Assembly (NCBI GenBank): GCA_013397865.1
Contig: VZTI01003892.1
Location: forward strand, 262,353 to 326,352
Length of the DNA: 64,000 bases
Reading direction: 5' to 3'
Source of the DNA: Struthidea cinerea
Lineage: Eukaryota; Chordata; Aves; Passeriformes; Corcoracidae
Every line of letters starts with the position of its first letter. Positions within the stretch are counted from its first letter, which is position 1. The position numbers and the translations under genes are program-made. Shown piece after piece: positions 11,252 to 23,380 of the stretch. A model generated the notes under the pieces. That model had not been told where the DNA came from. It did no database searches and saw only the letters and a list, made by a program, of their open reading frames with translations.

Positions 11252-14200
11252 CTGTAGAGAAAGAGTGAAAATGAATTTAAAAATAAAAGTGAGGTTTCAT
11301 CAGGTTGAAAAATCAAACATCAATAAATCTGAAAGTCAGAATCACAAAAAAAGCAAATTCAGATCTGAAAGCTTGGACCTTCAAGCAAACCTTGAATGGA
11401 GTGAATGAGAAGTGGAATAGAAGGCAGGATCTACTGTAAGCACAATGTAGCAGCCACCACAGCATCAATGGAGCAGTCATGGAAATGGCTGAGTGGGAAG
11501 TTTGCACACCCACGGGCTGCTGCTGAACTTTACTACTTCTGCACCAGAAGAGCTCTCAGGACTGCCCACTGAGTACAGCAGGCAGTTCTGGATCTCAGAC
11601 ATGCCCTGTAGCTTGCCAAGGCCAGCAGCCCTGCCCCGCCTGTTGCCGTGAATTCCAGGGTGCTGCTTGGAATCAAAAAGTTATCAGTCTGTTCCCATGA
11701 CAGTGAGGAAGACTGCAAATCCTTCTTTTTCATGATGGAGCACAACCTGAACAATAAAAAATACAAATGAAAACGTAAAAATACACATGAAAGAGAAATA
11801 ATTAGAAAAGGATGAAAAGAAGAGTGAGAGAAAAGTGAAGAATGGTAACCCTCATCTGTCATAATCCTGTTCTCGGTTGCTTTGGGTGACTAATGGGAGC
11901 CTCTCACATGAAATGAACCCAGGTGACACTCACTGAACTACCTCAGTAAGGACAGTGGACAGTCTTTTGACTCTGTACATACAAATTCTTTGTGATTAGC
12001 CTTCTCTCCTTATGAATAATTATTCTTTTCTTTGACAAATACTAAACTTTGTATAGCTAGAATTATTTGAAAGTAACCACACGATGATGCACTGTCATTT
12101 CAAGGTTTAAATGGGACTGATAAAAGGTCCTATCTTTCATATGGTGACACAAATCAAGACACATGCCTGATGTAGATGGTTCTTATACATGCTTTCAAGA
12201 AGGAACTACATCCTTACATTTGTTTAAACAACATCTGCCTTAAAAGGATATGGATTCTAACTTGGAGCCCTGTGCGTTACTGTGGTGTAAATACTGTAAA
12301 ACTCACCTATATCTTTCAGTCAGTGCTTTGTCTAAAAATTAAGAGCCAAAGTGAAAAAAAACATAGAGAAACATAAGAGATTGAATGTCTTAACATAAAT
12401 ACAAGCTGTAACTCTTCCTGTAAGATTTAACTGGTTTACTTTAATAAAAAGAGTAAAAGACACTAAGAAAGGGATATTCAAAGCACCCATCACCTCTGCA
12501 GCTCTGTTCAGTTTGTATTCAACACTCCTCAGTCATCCTGTTATGTGAAGAATCCACCAAATAAAACTCTAGAAAATCTAGAGCAAGGAAGCTGCTGCTA
12601 TTTGCATCCAAATACTTGGATAGAACTGAAAAAAAAATCCAAACATGAAAATCTGTCCATTTCACAGCATAATTCTACCTGTTGTTTACCAAATTTACAG
12701 TACAACAAACTTCCTCCTTGCACAGTCCCTAATAATTTTCAGTTGTAGAATAATTTTTATTTATTGTTTTCCTTTCTCTTGGGTGTGTCTAAGACTTTGA
12801 GGTTAGGCTGGTGTTAGTGTATTTCTTCCCCTCTGGATTCTTGGATGATGTGGTCTTCTCTTGGGAAGAGACAGTACCACCAGGAAGGAAATGCCCTGTC
12901 ACACTCCTATGTTGCAAAATAAAGACAGTCTTTCAGTTCACCTCTCATTTTCTCAACACCACTTCAGGAAATATAATTTTACAAAAAAAGAAAAAAGAAA
13001 AAAAAAAAAGGCAGCAAAACCTAATTTAACAATCCTTTGACTAAATATACAAGGCACATTAGAACCTAACCCACCACAGCCTTATTTAAAAATGGGTGTC
13101 TGAAAGGTGCTGTAGGATTTATAAAAAGAAAACAGATTTCTTGGAGGCTGATGCCAAATAACTCATTGCCTGAGTTATCACTCTTCAATCAAAAAGTACC
13201 TGAAGAAACTACATTAAGTCATTTAGACAGCAATCACCATGGAGTTAGGCTGGCCTCTCATGTCAGTGATGAAAAAGCCAAATTCTCTGACAATGGTGAG
13301 TTATTCCTTTTATCACTGGCAGAACTGCCTAAAGAATCATCATGGCTACAGGTGTGGAAAACATGACGCCTCTCCAAATTTAAGTGATAAAAATACAAAG
13401 TGTTTTATTACTTTACTTTAATCTTTATAATTTATTTTTAGAAAAAAAGAACAACCCCACAATGTCACTTATAGTTAGGCAACAATGGGATTAATTTAAA
13501 CTCAGTATTTAATTCCTGTAAGGCAGCTTTCTTCCAGACCATGATCTTTGTGATTCCATTCCCACCTTTGTCTGCCCCCAGTCTCTCTCATAACTAAAGA
13601 CATACCTTTCAGCCCTGACAAAGCCAGTATAAAGTATTGGGTGTTTTATTACAAGTTGTAATTCAGTCACTTTGGAGGTGATTTTCTTTCTCTAGTAATG
13701 ACTTACTGGAGGGAGCTGGTAATTTTTTTGTTGTACTTTAACACTGCTAGAGAGGTCACATACTGTAAGAGAGAGAATAGCTGTTTAGAAATATTTCTCT
13801 GCCTGGCCTGATTGCCTTTAAAAATCCTAAAGAAAGTATATTCATTCTCTTGTGTAATTTTAAATATTTGTGTTAAAAACCTAGCATGGTCTGAAGAAAA
13901 GCAAGTTTTGTGGGCCTGATTTCAATTTGAGCAGACTTTCAGTTAATAATGTAGCACACATAAACCCTCTTTTAACAGTTCATAATATTACACTGAAGAC
14001 AGAATTGCTAAGGAACTTTGTTAATTTTTCTCCCTATTAAATCAGTGTTACAGACTTCCAGCAGATGTCTTTAATAGAGATTGTTATTAAAAGAAGTATT
14101 GCATAAAGTAAGTTCAGACCATTTCATCAGTCTTACTCCCACCATTAAGAGCAGAATTTCTCCTGTATCTTCAAATTATTTCATTAATGCCTAATGCAAA

Positions 14201-15468
14201 GAAACAGTAACTCATCTCCAAACTCTAAAAACCTCTGTCAGCATCCATACTGTTCTTATATTTTAAAAAACTGCCACTGCTTCCATTTACAGTAACTCCC
14301 TATTTGTACAGGTTTAAAAGCTTCTCTTAAGAATGTGTTCTACTAGAAATTTCAGTCTATGAGCATTTTAGTTTTAAGCTGGGAAAAAATCCGTCTGCTT
14401 TTTAAGCTCTTGGGTGCCAAAGAGGTTTTGTAGTGTCAGGTATTTTTCTGAGCAATGTATCAGCTAATAAATGTACCTTTGAATGTTTAACTGTCTGGGA
14501 AATGTTATTAAATATAATAATTTTTTGCAAGGCAAGAGCCCCACCAAAGGTGATGTCTCTGGGTCAAACTGTCTATTATACTACATGCCTGAGATAAGTA
14601 CCTAAGCTACAATTATGCTCCTGCCATAAAATAAGCTGTGTTGCTCTGATGTGAAGGTGCAGTTCTCTGTCTCCAACAACAAAGCTATTTATTCACCTAA
14701 GTAAACACAGATTTATGGGCTACAGATCCCTATTTCCCTCCCATCTGTGCAGGTAACCCGATGATATATAAAGTGCAGGAGTTTTCCTAGGTCTTGACCA
14801 AATCTTGTCTTCATGTTGATATCAGCATTTTCCCTCTACAGCCTGATTCCCACAGAAACCTAATGCATGGTAAGACGGGAATAGCAGCAGGTTTTTGGTT
14901 TGGGCAAGTAGGAGCCAGGATCTAGGAAAACCTTAAGAGACATCTGGAGACACAGCTGGGATTCTCTGGAGTAATTCTACTAAAAGCTGTGAAGTTACTT
15001 TTTTAATATATGTAAAAATATATATATTTAGACTGGGTAAATTAAAGTAGACTTTGGTCCATTAGAGGTACATAATACTCTGTCTTACATACTTGTTGTA
15101 CGAGAGAAAGAAAGAAGCAATGGCATAATAGTTAGGTACTAGTTTGGTTAAACCCACCTCCCTGTCACAGACCTCTTAAATGCTCAACTCATGATTACAC
15201 GTTTCTCAACAAGAGACCTTTAAAAGGCTTTCAAACAGGAAAGTTCATCTGAGAAGCTTGTCCAAAGCATCCCAATTTTAATATCCTCTACTATACTCTG
15301 GTAGTAAAGCAGCCATAATAACCTTGAGTTATCTCCCAGACTCAAGCTTAGCTGTACTTGCCTAGCAACATGTAGGATCCACATACAGCACAGACATTGC
15401 TTGAAAGAACTGCTGATGTGATTAATAACCCATAATTAATCAACACTTTGTGATGTAAGATAACTCAC
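11252..15468. other. No gene recognised
   Basis: AT-rich DNA with poly-A patches near 12980-13010. Between 13800 and 14160 it is AT-rich and unique-looking, as many conserved noncoding stretches are, but conservation cannot be judged here. It would be an intron of the putative minus-strand transcript. Confidence 0.4.
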
Positions 15469-15496
15469 CTGGATGGTCTCAAGAAGTTGTCCACAT
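15469..15496 (-). other. Putative 28-base 5' UTR micro-exon
   Basis: On the minus strand the block is preceded by a long pyrimidine tract ending TTTCTCAG and followed by a textbook donor, CCAG|GTGAGT. Joined to the block at 11131-11251, every reading frame meets a stop before that exon's ATG, so it would be untranslated leader. Support is splice-site quality only. Confidence 0.33.
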
Positions 15497-17681
15497 CTGA
15501 GAAACAGAGTAAAAGAAAAAACTCCAAATATATGCAAATCACAGTTCTGCTGTACCCCTAAATATAATCTTGCACAGCAGGTAGCCTTGCCCATCTTTTC
15601 TCTATGCACTTTGGCTGCTTCATCTGTTAAAAACATAAACCACAATTGCCTGGAGGGGCCAAAATTTAGAAGGATGCCACCACAGACCAGGGAGTTGATG
15701 ACTGACTCTAACATTTGAGAACAGCTCTGAGTAGGCTGCTGCTTTTCTGTCACGAGGGGGATAATTTCTTCCCCCTCTAGGTACACACATTTCATAGCAA
15801 TATATTCTGTTGCTATTTAGGATTCACTGGCCACTTTCATTACAAATGTTCTTTTCCTGAGACTTATAACCAGAGCTTTTGTTACAATGTCCACTGCCAG
15901 ACAAAATTTGCCTCATTCTGGGTTTCACTGCAAAACCAGTACTATAAGCCACCTTCACTGAAATTTTTGCAATTCTTTTGGCAATCTCGAGGTGATGTTA
16001 AAACAACAGATAGCTTAAGGTCAAGTGTCAGCAAAAACTCTCAACTACAAATTGATCTGGCCGTTTAAAAATTTTAAAATGAGGAATCCTCTGTATTCGA
16101 AGAAGAATCGCATTGAGTGGAGGGTTGAATCCAATGATAGAAAGCAAAGCAAATGTTTGTGTGAACCCCAGTGAGAATCAAAATAGCAGCATTTTGCACT
16201 GCTCTATTTATAACTCTATAATTTTAAATGGTAAGACCAAAAATAGTCATTGCAATATGTTAGCCCAATGTAATTTTTCTTTTCAAAAGAGATAAATTAG
16301 CCTAATTTTTCTCTTTTTTTGGTAGAGAGTAGTAAAATAAATAATAACTATTTTTCCAGATCGTTTTAGAGGGGTTTTTTTTGTTTCTTAAGTTTTAATC
16401 CCTTGTGGCAAGAGTTCCTGGCATCTGAATATGGTCTTTCCTTTATCTGACTTCATTTAGGATCTACGTCTATCAAGGGACTTTCAGAAATACGTAATGA
16501 TTTAACAAGGCAGCTAGTTCAAGTGGGAGATAATTAGGCTTTCACCCTCCCCTTCACTCTGTGCCACCATTTTTTACTCTCTCCACATCTCCATTGTACC
16601 CTTAAAAGCAGCGGATCTGCAGCCAAGCATTGAGCACTCCCCACAGCCAACTTCCTCTGAAGCTGCAGTGTGTAATTACAACCAGCTGCTGACGGCTGCT
16701 GAGAGCAGGGCACTCAGCACCGTCCTGCCCAGAACTAAGCCCAGGCTTTGCGAGCCCCCAGGATTGGGGAAACCCCAGGCTTTGCCACATGGACACCCAC
16801 AAGGAGGTTCCCACACTATGGTAGTAGAAGTTAAGAGAGAGCAACATTGCAACTTAGCCTTCAGAGATACTAAAAGGATTGGGTATTTCAGCCTCCCTCC
16901 CCCTTTTCTCCTTCCCCTAAATCCATCTGTTTAAAGGGAAGAGAAAGCCTCCTCTGGATCCGGCTGCTACTCCGAGCGACCCACTCCTGTGCTGCTCCCT
17001 CTCTGGCTGACAGCCGGCACCGCACATCCCACAGCGCTGTTGCCGGGGAGCTGTACACCCCACACGGACAGAAACCGGAGATTAAGGCCCTTTTTGAATG
17101 CTATGATCTGGCTCCTGTGAACTTCACCGGGACTGCAGGATTTTTATTTTCTGAAAAGCAAAAGCCTCGCTGCCAGTCATCAAAGTTCAATATAAACCTA
17201 AATGGTGTCCTGGCGTCCTGAGGCGTGTGAGACTCGGGGACAAAAGCCAAGTGGTGAAGTAGCAGAGGAGGCTGTGTAGGCACAGATACACACCTGGACC
17301 GGCTACTTCTTTGTTCTGCCTCTTCAATTTCTGATAACCTCTGAAACTTATTTCCTTATTAGTATTCCTGAAGAAAAATGCAAATTTCCATTTGTCCACC
17401 TTCAAGGATGGACATCAAAATTCTAATCTCGACCTGTTGGAAGGAGCAAGCTCATCTGACTCCCGCATTTTAAGCAATTTGTGATTCCCAGTGACTTAGC
17501 TATAGGATTTGCTAAAGGAAATTTCTTAGGCTTCTAACTATGAACAGACTTAACAGATGAACAAAAATGTTTAGGGTCTCATACAACTCATGTTACAAAG
17601 CACTAACAATTGAGTGTGTGAACTCAGAGGACATTGTCATGTAATTACCACTGTTAGTGCCAGATCTGTCCTTTTCTGACT
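15497..17681. other. No gene; modest GC rise near 16.6-17.3 kb
   Basis: Mostly unique DNA. From about 16600 to 17300 the GC content rises and several CpGs appear (for example near 16955-17065), as in a weak CpG-poor promoter or enhancer. No coding exon is recognised. Confidence 0.4.
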
Positions 17682-17880
17682 GAATCACAGAATAGCTCAG
17701 GTTAAGAGATACCTCTAGAGATTGTCTGCTCCAAGTGCTCTGCTCCAAGCCACAGGTTCAGAGGTGTGTTGAGTTTTGACTATCACCAAGGATGGAGACT
17801 CCACAACCTTTCTGGGCAACCCATGCCACTGCTTGGTAATTAGAGACAATCCTTTGTTTCTCTCTGTAGATCTTTGAGAA
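17682..17880 (-). repeat. CR1 LINE 3'-end fragment
   Basis: It begins GAATCACAGAATAGCTCAGG, the reverse complement of the standard avian CR1 3' end. The further phrases GAGATACCTCTAGAGATTGT and GGAGACTCCACAACCTTTCT (near 17793) occur in the usual order. It is 5'-truncated, diverged and noncoding. Confidence 0.85.
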
Positions 17881-18229
17881 ATAATAACCATAATGACAGC
17901 ATTTTTACAACTTTCCTTCAGAAGAAACCTGCAATTTCAGGCATGTTAACCATGAAAAAAGTCACTCCTATAAAATTTACTCTCAAGAAAATGAACTTAA
18001 GGTGGAAGTGCAATAAATAGTGCAAAATCCTTACTAGCCTACAGACCAAAGCAGAAGTGGTGTAAGACTGTAAAGACACAGGCTAGACATGAATAGCTGT
18101 TCTGATTAAAGGACAAAGCACTAGGAAAGAACAAGCATGTTAGAGATGTCAATACCAAAGAGTGACTGGAATTACTTAGAATGCTTCAAGGTAATAACTC
18201 TTCAGCAAATGGAATGTACTTAAGAAAGG

Positions 18230-18455
18230 AGAAATTTAGGTCAAATTGCAGGAAAAGATTTCTAATGGTAAAGTACAGAAAGTTATGGAGTATTTGCCTT
18301 AAGGAAGAGGCATGGCATATCCCTGAAGACTTTTAAAACTACACTGGAAAAAGCACTGAAGTGTTTGGTACACAATAATTCTACGCCAGGAAGGAGAAAG
18401 GCTAGACGATATAACTGGGCTTTTCCATCTCTGCTTTCTGTGATTCAGTGGTAAT
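18230..18455 (+). repeat. Ancient CR1 LINE 3'-end fragment
   Basis: The order of phrases (AAATTGCAGGAAAAGATTTC, then a GGCATATCCCTGAAGAC block, then GGGCTTTTCCATCTCTGC before GTGATTC) matches an old amniote CR1 3' end read on the + strand. It is highly diverged, with no open frame. Related sequence may extend left to about 18050. Confidence 0.6.
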
Positions 18456-19689
18456 TCCACTGGCCAGTTCCAGTTTCAAATACAAAAATCCAGTATCAGC
18501 TGTAAGCACCCCCCTCTGTTAAAAGCAAATGTTGTAGAAGAACTTACCCCTTCACCCCAGCACAGAATGCAAATGCTCTTCAGAAATCAAAACAGATCCC
18601 ATGTTTCAACTTACTTTTATTTGAATATGCCTACATTATGATGAAAACATTAAAACTGTGAACACTCATTGTGTTTGTACTTAGAGCAGGGTTCAGATGT
18701 GTTCAACCTGGGTACTTACACTGAAATTTCCAAAGTTTGAACGGAAATTATACAGATACTGTTTAATTGAGGTGGATTCTGTAGGTACTGTTATAATGTC
18801 ACTCAGCATGAGGAAGAGGGATAGATCTGAGATTCTGTGAACTTTCAGAGGCAGGCTTGCACCTTTCTTACTTTCTGGTTTGGTTTGTTTTTTCGGGTTT
18901 TTTTTTAGCTGTTTCTAGAGGAATAAAGAAAAAAAGGTAGTCTATTTTACAGAGTCCTCTAAAAATCTTACTCTTTCACTTACAATAATCACTATGTGGT
19001 CTTGATCTCAGGCTTGCAAAGAGATGCAGCTATCTTCATTCCAAAATCCACATAGGCCCATGCTGTTCTTGGAAAGCCCTTGTTCTACCCCAGTTGATCA
19101 CAGGTGATTAGCAAGAATTGGGCCAGCAGTCCTGCCAAACTTTATGGAATAGATGAATTACATCCATGGTACTAAAAGCAAGCATTGTAGGACTGGATGA
19201 CAAAAAATATGCACAGAGTGCCTTGGCACTACCATTTCAGTTTGTATGAGGAGTGTGCTTTTGAAGAGATTTGTCCTGATAGTTTCATCCTGGCTGCTTC
19301 AATCCATGAAGCAGTTTGAAGTCAGATCAGTTTCAAATTAAGCTAAACTAGAAGATGTGTTCCAGCCATTACTGGACATTCAGTCCACTCCTCCAGACCA
19401 GAGCTAGCACAAAGTGAAATATCCTGAAAAGCACATAGCATGGTCATCCAGCACCACCGTGATTCACTGTACAGATCCACTCCCACTGCATCCCCCTACT
19501 TCCTAACGTAGATACAGCCCTACCACCTCTGACAGCCCTCTTCACAAAACCGATGGTCTAAGACTGTTAGGAAATTAATGGAGAACATGAAGTAACACCA
19601 TGGACGCTACAAGTCTGGCTCATCAGTGACTCCTTATTTCTGATCTCCTTCCTGAATCTAGCCTTTTTGATTATTTCAGCACTTGCACT
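18456..19689. other. No feature recognised
   Basis: Unique AT-rich DNA between an old CR1 fragment and a CpG island, with a T-run near 18898-18907. Confidence 0.45.
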
Positions 19690-20372
19690 AAATGAAGTGT
19701 AAATTCTGCGGGACGGATGTGCCCCCCGCACACCATTCAAACCACGGAGCAGGAGCACTGACGCTCCAGCCTTTCCACCCTCCGATCACCAGCAGGCCCT
19801 TTCCTGACCCGCTCCCGCTCCACCGCGACTCGCTCCGCTCCGCGCTGCCGCTGCAAAGGCGCTGGCTGCGCCCGGAAGGAGCGCACGGCAGGGCAGGACG
19901 AGCCCCGCGGTTCGAGCTGCGGCGCTCCCCCTGGAAAGGCTATCCCAGGCCGGCCGAGCACCGCTCCCGCTGAGTGCCGGCAGCGGGCACGCCCGTCCCG
20001 TGCCCGGCGCTGCCCAACCCGGGATGCCCTTTAACCAGCGGCACAGCGCCGAACCCCGGCCTCCAGGGAAACGAGACCTGGAGAACACCCGCCGGAAGCC
20101 GCAGCTAAGCTGCGGAGTGGATCTTCCCGGAGCGGGGCGCGCTCCTCCGGCACCACACACCGTGTGCCAGGCCGGGGCTGTCCCCGAGGAGCTGCCGGCG
20201 GAGAGCCGCCGCCTCCCCAAGCCGCTCCCGCCGCTGCGATCGGCGGGCCCCGCTGCAGGGGCGCCACCTGGGGGCCAGCGGCGGCACCGCGCCCGACCCG
20301 GGCCGGGGGAGTGGCTGAGGAGCAGCTTCCCAGAGGGAAATGACTGGCACAAACGGGCAGGTCCAGCATGAG
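19690..20372. promoter_or_regulatory. Orphan CpG island
   Basis: About 0.68 kb of GC-rich, CpG-dense DNA stands out sharply from AT-rich flanks. The open frames of 70-220 residues on both strands are low-complexity Pro/Arg/Ala/Gly products of GC composition; I recognise no domain. Such an island normally marks a promoter. One possible minus-strand donor, CCAG|GTGGCG, lies at 20271-20262 and could start the putative leftward transcript. A CTCF-like core lies at 20264-20280. No known gene can be assigned. Confidence 0.65.
20264..20280 (+). promoter_or_regulatory. CTCF-like motif
   Basis: CCACCTGGGGGCCAGCG matches the CTCF core pattern CCASYAGRKGGC at most positions and sits inside the CpG island. 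This is by eye only. Confidence 0.35.
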
Positions 20373-21259
20373 CGGCTGTAGCATAGCATGGTCCCTGAAA
20401 CTGATGTAGCAAGGGGGACATAAAACGCCACACATTAGTGAGAGGATTAGCTTTCATTTGAATAAAACTTCATATAAAAAGTTTTGACGAAAACAAGTGA
20501 AAACAATTAAGAGAAATGGAAAATAAAGTAAAGTACAACAGCTGTTTATCACCTGCCAGATGCTGCAGATTATCCTTTTCTTTTTTTTGCGGTCACCCCA
20601 GCCCAGGAAAACAGCAGTCAAACATGCAGTGCTGCCAAAGGTGATCCTGTCACTGACAGCACTCAACATACAGAAGGAGATCAAAATGCCTTGGCTTGTA
20701 GGGCCTTGTGATAGTAAAAAGGAACAGGGCTGCTCTTTGCACACGTATCAACACCACGGAGAATGTTCTCCTATGAAAACAAGTGAATAGAGTTCAACTA
20801 GATCAAATATTTCACCACCCTCGGATGGTGACAAACATCCTGGAATGATCAACATGGTGTAGGCAAGAAAAAAACTTACATTTGAAGAATTTATAGAAGT
20901 AGTTATTTCACGGTGATGCTGGCAGTAATGATGGCTTAGGTGGGCTCTGTGCTTTATGTTCCTGTTACCTCTATCTATCCAGTCGAGAAGGGATGAAGAC
21001 AGCCTGATTCTAAAACTGCAAACCAAATGTCTTGTGACAACTGCAAGGTGGGCACACAGATGCCAGGCTGGAACTGGAGTGGAAGAAAAGCCTTTCCACA
21101 GAAAAACACGTCTTCAACTCAGGACAAGCAATGTGAATCAGCAGAGTCACTCTTGGGGGGGAAAAGGCAAACATATTTGGTGTGCAACAGGAAATTACTC
21201 TGTGAGAAGTGAAGAAATCCTTCTGCTGTATTCATGACTAGTAAGGCATCAGGTTTGAG
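20373..21259. other. No feature recognised
   Basis: AT-rich DNA next to the CpG island. No splice-flanked coding block seen. Confidence 0.45.
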
Positions 21260-21560
21260 CGCAGCACCTTGGTCTGGGCACGTTTCAAGAATGTTGTTAA
21301 CTGGAAAAAGCAGCAGGGAGCAAAGAGAGTGATCAGAGGGTTAGAAAGCACGGCCTACAATGAAGGATCAAAAGAACTGAAACTGTTTTATCTCCAGATG
21401 GGAAGACTGAGGAGGAGTAGGGCCAACATTTTCAAAGAAAAGGAGTAATTTGTTCTGCCTGCCCATTGTGAACAAGAAGTAATAGATTTAAATTGCAGCA
21501 AACTTTTCTAGTGATAAGCACAGGGAGACATTGAAACACACTGCCGGGAGAGCTTGTGGT
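21260..21560 (+). repeat. Ancient CR1 LINE fragment
   Basis: On the + strand the order TTGGTCTGGGCACGTTTCAA, GTGATCAGAGGGTTAGAAAG, GGAAGACTGAGGAGGAGTAG and GAACAAGAAGTAATAGATTT follows the C-terminal coding region and 3' UTR of an old CR1 (the region of the RVQRR...SLEKRRL-like segment). It is decayed, with no intact frame. Confidence 0.75.
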
Positions 21561-23282
21561 GTATTTGTCACTAGCAAACAAGTTAAACAAACATATTTTG
21601 AGACTGATACAAAAAAATAAGAATTCTTACTGGGGATTACCAAAAAATTACAGCTGCCAGAGATCCCCTCCATTTCTTTTACTATTATTTTATGAAAGGA
21701 AAAAAACCTTTTTTACTTGAAACACACAAAAAAAGGGGAACAGTATTTCCATTTTTTAAGCTAGCTCATGGAATGAATTGAAAAACCACAAGTATTTCTG
21801 TATCTCAGCCCCCTGTCAATGAAATGGAGGTAGCAATACACAATTTATGATACTGTGAGTCTGTAAGGCATTATTGCAACCTTGTAGATGCTGGGAAAGG
21901 AGGTGATATACAAATGTAAAATATCTCCAGACACCCTCAGTTTTTTCATGCTCGCACTGCTTTAAATGCTGCAATTTGTTTTCCTTTCTTCTCTAAGAGT
22001 TCACAGTACACTGTGATCTCTCCTAGTAACTGAAGTACACTGCTTCTCAAAGAGGAATAAACCAGAGCTCATGTGGTTTAATAGAACACAGCAGTTGAGA
22101 AATATCTCTAGATTAAAAACCCACAAACCCTAACCATTAAATTTCATACTACTACAAGTTTCTTTTATTGTGTAAATTGCATCAGAAGAAATTTCTAATT
22201 CAGGAACAGTGAGAGGATCCTTTCCTCTCACTTAGGCGTGTTAAAATGTCTACTGAACAAAATCTACTTCCCCAAAACAATTAGTGAACATGTACAGCCA
22301 ACACTAACAGTGACTGTTTAGAAGACCTATCAAACCAAAACAGAGCTGAAGTACCTCATTACTACTTCCCTTCCAAAATGCAGCAATGGGACTAGATTCA
22401 CTAGAACTTTAAAATATTCTTTGTTGTTAATGAAGTTTATATTTAAAGAAAAACAGTTCAGGTGAATATGGCATACTGTATAATACAGGCAGATAACTGC
22501 AGATCCACTAAAAACATTGATCCCAAGCTAAAACCATTTTTAGCATCCTTGTTCAGAAAATTCTTTCAAATCATCTTATTACAAATGCTTGCTTTTTGCA
22601 GATTTCTGCCATGAAATCCCAAATAAACTCTGCCTCTTCTTGCCACACCAGTGTCCTGCTCTCCTGTCAGCTTGGCAGCCATTTCTCTAAGAAACCACTA
22701 CAGACTTCCAGAACCCGATTTCCCTGTGGTACCAGCACTGTGGCTATGACAGTGTAGTGGCAGCATTCAGGATGGAAACTCTGCATGAGGAAAGCAATAG
22801 TGACAGTGCTGCAGATGGAAATACGATTGTGGCACACATCAGTGCAAGGCCTGTCAAAAAACATTGGGAAGTTCTCCTTGATCCTCAGCAGCAACTTAAT
22901 CCTCACTCCTGTTTGCTCCATAAAACAGCATTTTCATGTCCAGATCTGACATCCATTTTTCCTGAGCACATGTATAAATGTATCACTTACTAAAGTGACT
23001 GGGATTATTTACGTACACCATGTTCCTCATGTGCGCACCTTTATTTAAATGTTTAAGAATGCAATCCTGGAAAAGTAATTTGAAAAGTAATTTCCTTTTG
23101 GCAAAGTGCAAAATACCTAATTCCCTTCTAGCTTCAGTTAAAAATTGCAATCAACTAATCTTAAAAAAAAAATACTATTCTTACAAAGACAACATAACAA
23201 AACTGCTGCTACATTCCACTGCTCCTTTTTTTGCTGCACTGCTTTTAAACTGATTACTTGTCATTCATTAAAACTCTATATG
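21561..23282. other. No feature recognised
   Basis: AT-rich unique DNA. An oligo-A at 23163-23172 and several short chance frames are all that is seen. Confidence 0.45.
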
Positions 23283-23380
23283 TGGCACTTAGGGACATGG
23301 CTTAGTGGTGAACTTGGCAGTGCTGGGTTAATGGTTGGACTCAATGATCTTAGAGGTCTTTTCCAACTGAAATGACTCCA
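23283..23380 (+). repeat. CR1 LINE 3' end, about 100 bp
   Basis: The segment with GGACATGGCTTAGTGGTGAA, CTTGGCAGTGCTGGGTTAAT and GGTCTTTTCCAACTGAAATG is the classic avian CR1 3' terminal sequence, + orientation, heavily 5'-truncated. This is one of the commonest CR1 insertion forms. Confidence 0.9.

Noticed and set aside
19692..20457. Open frames up to 223 codons in the CpG island
   Set aside because: Pro/Ala/Arg/Gly-rich translations on both strands with no domain; explained by GC content and few stop codons.
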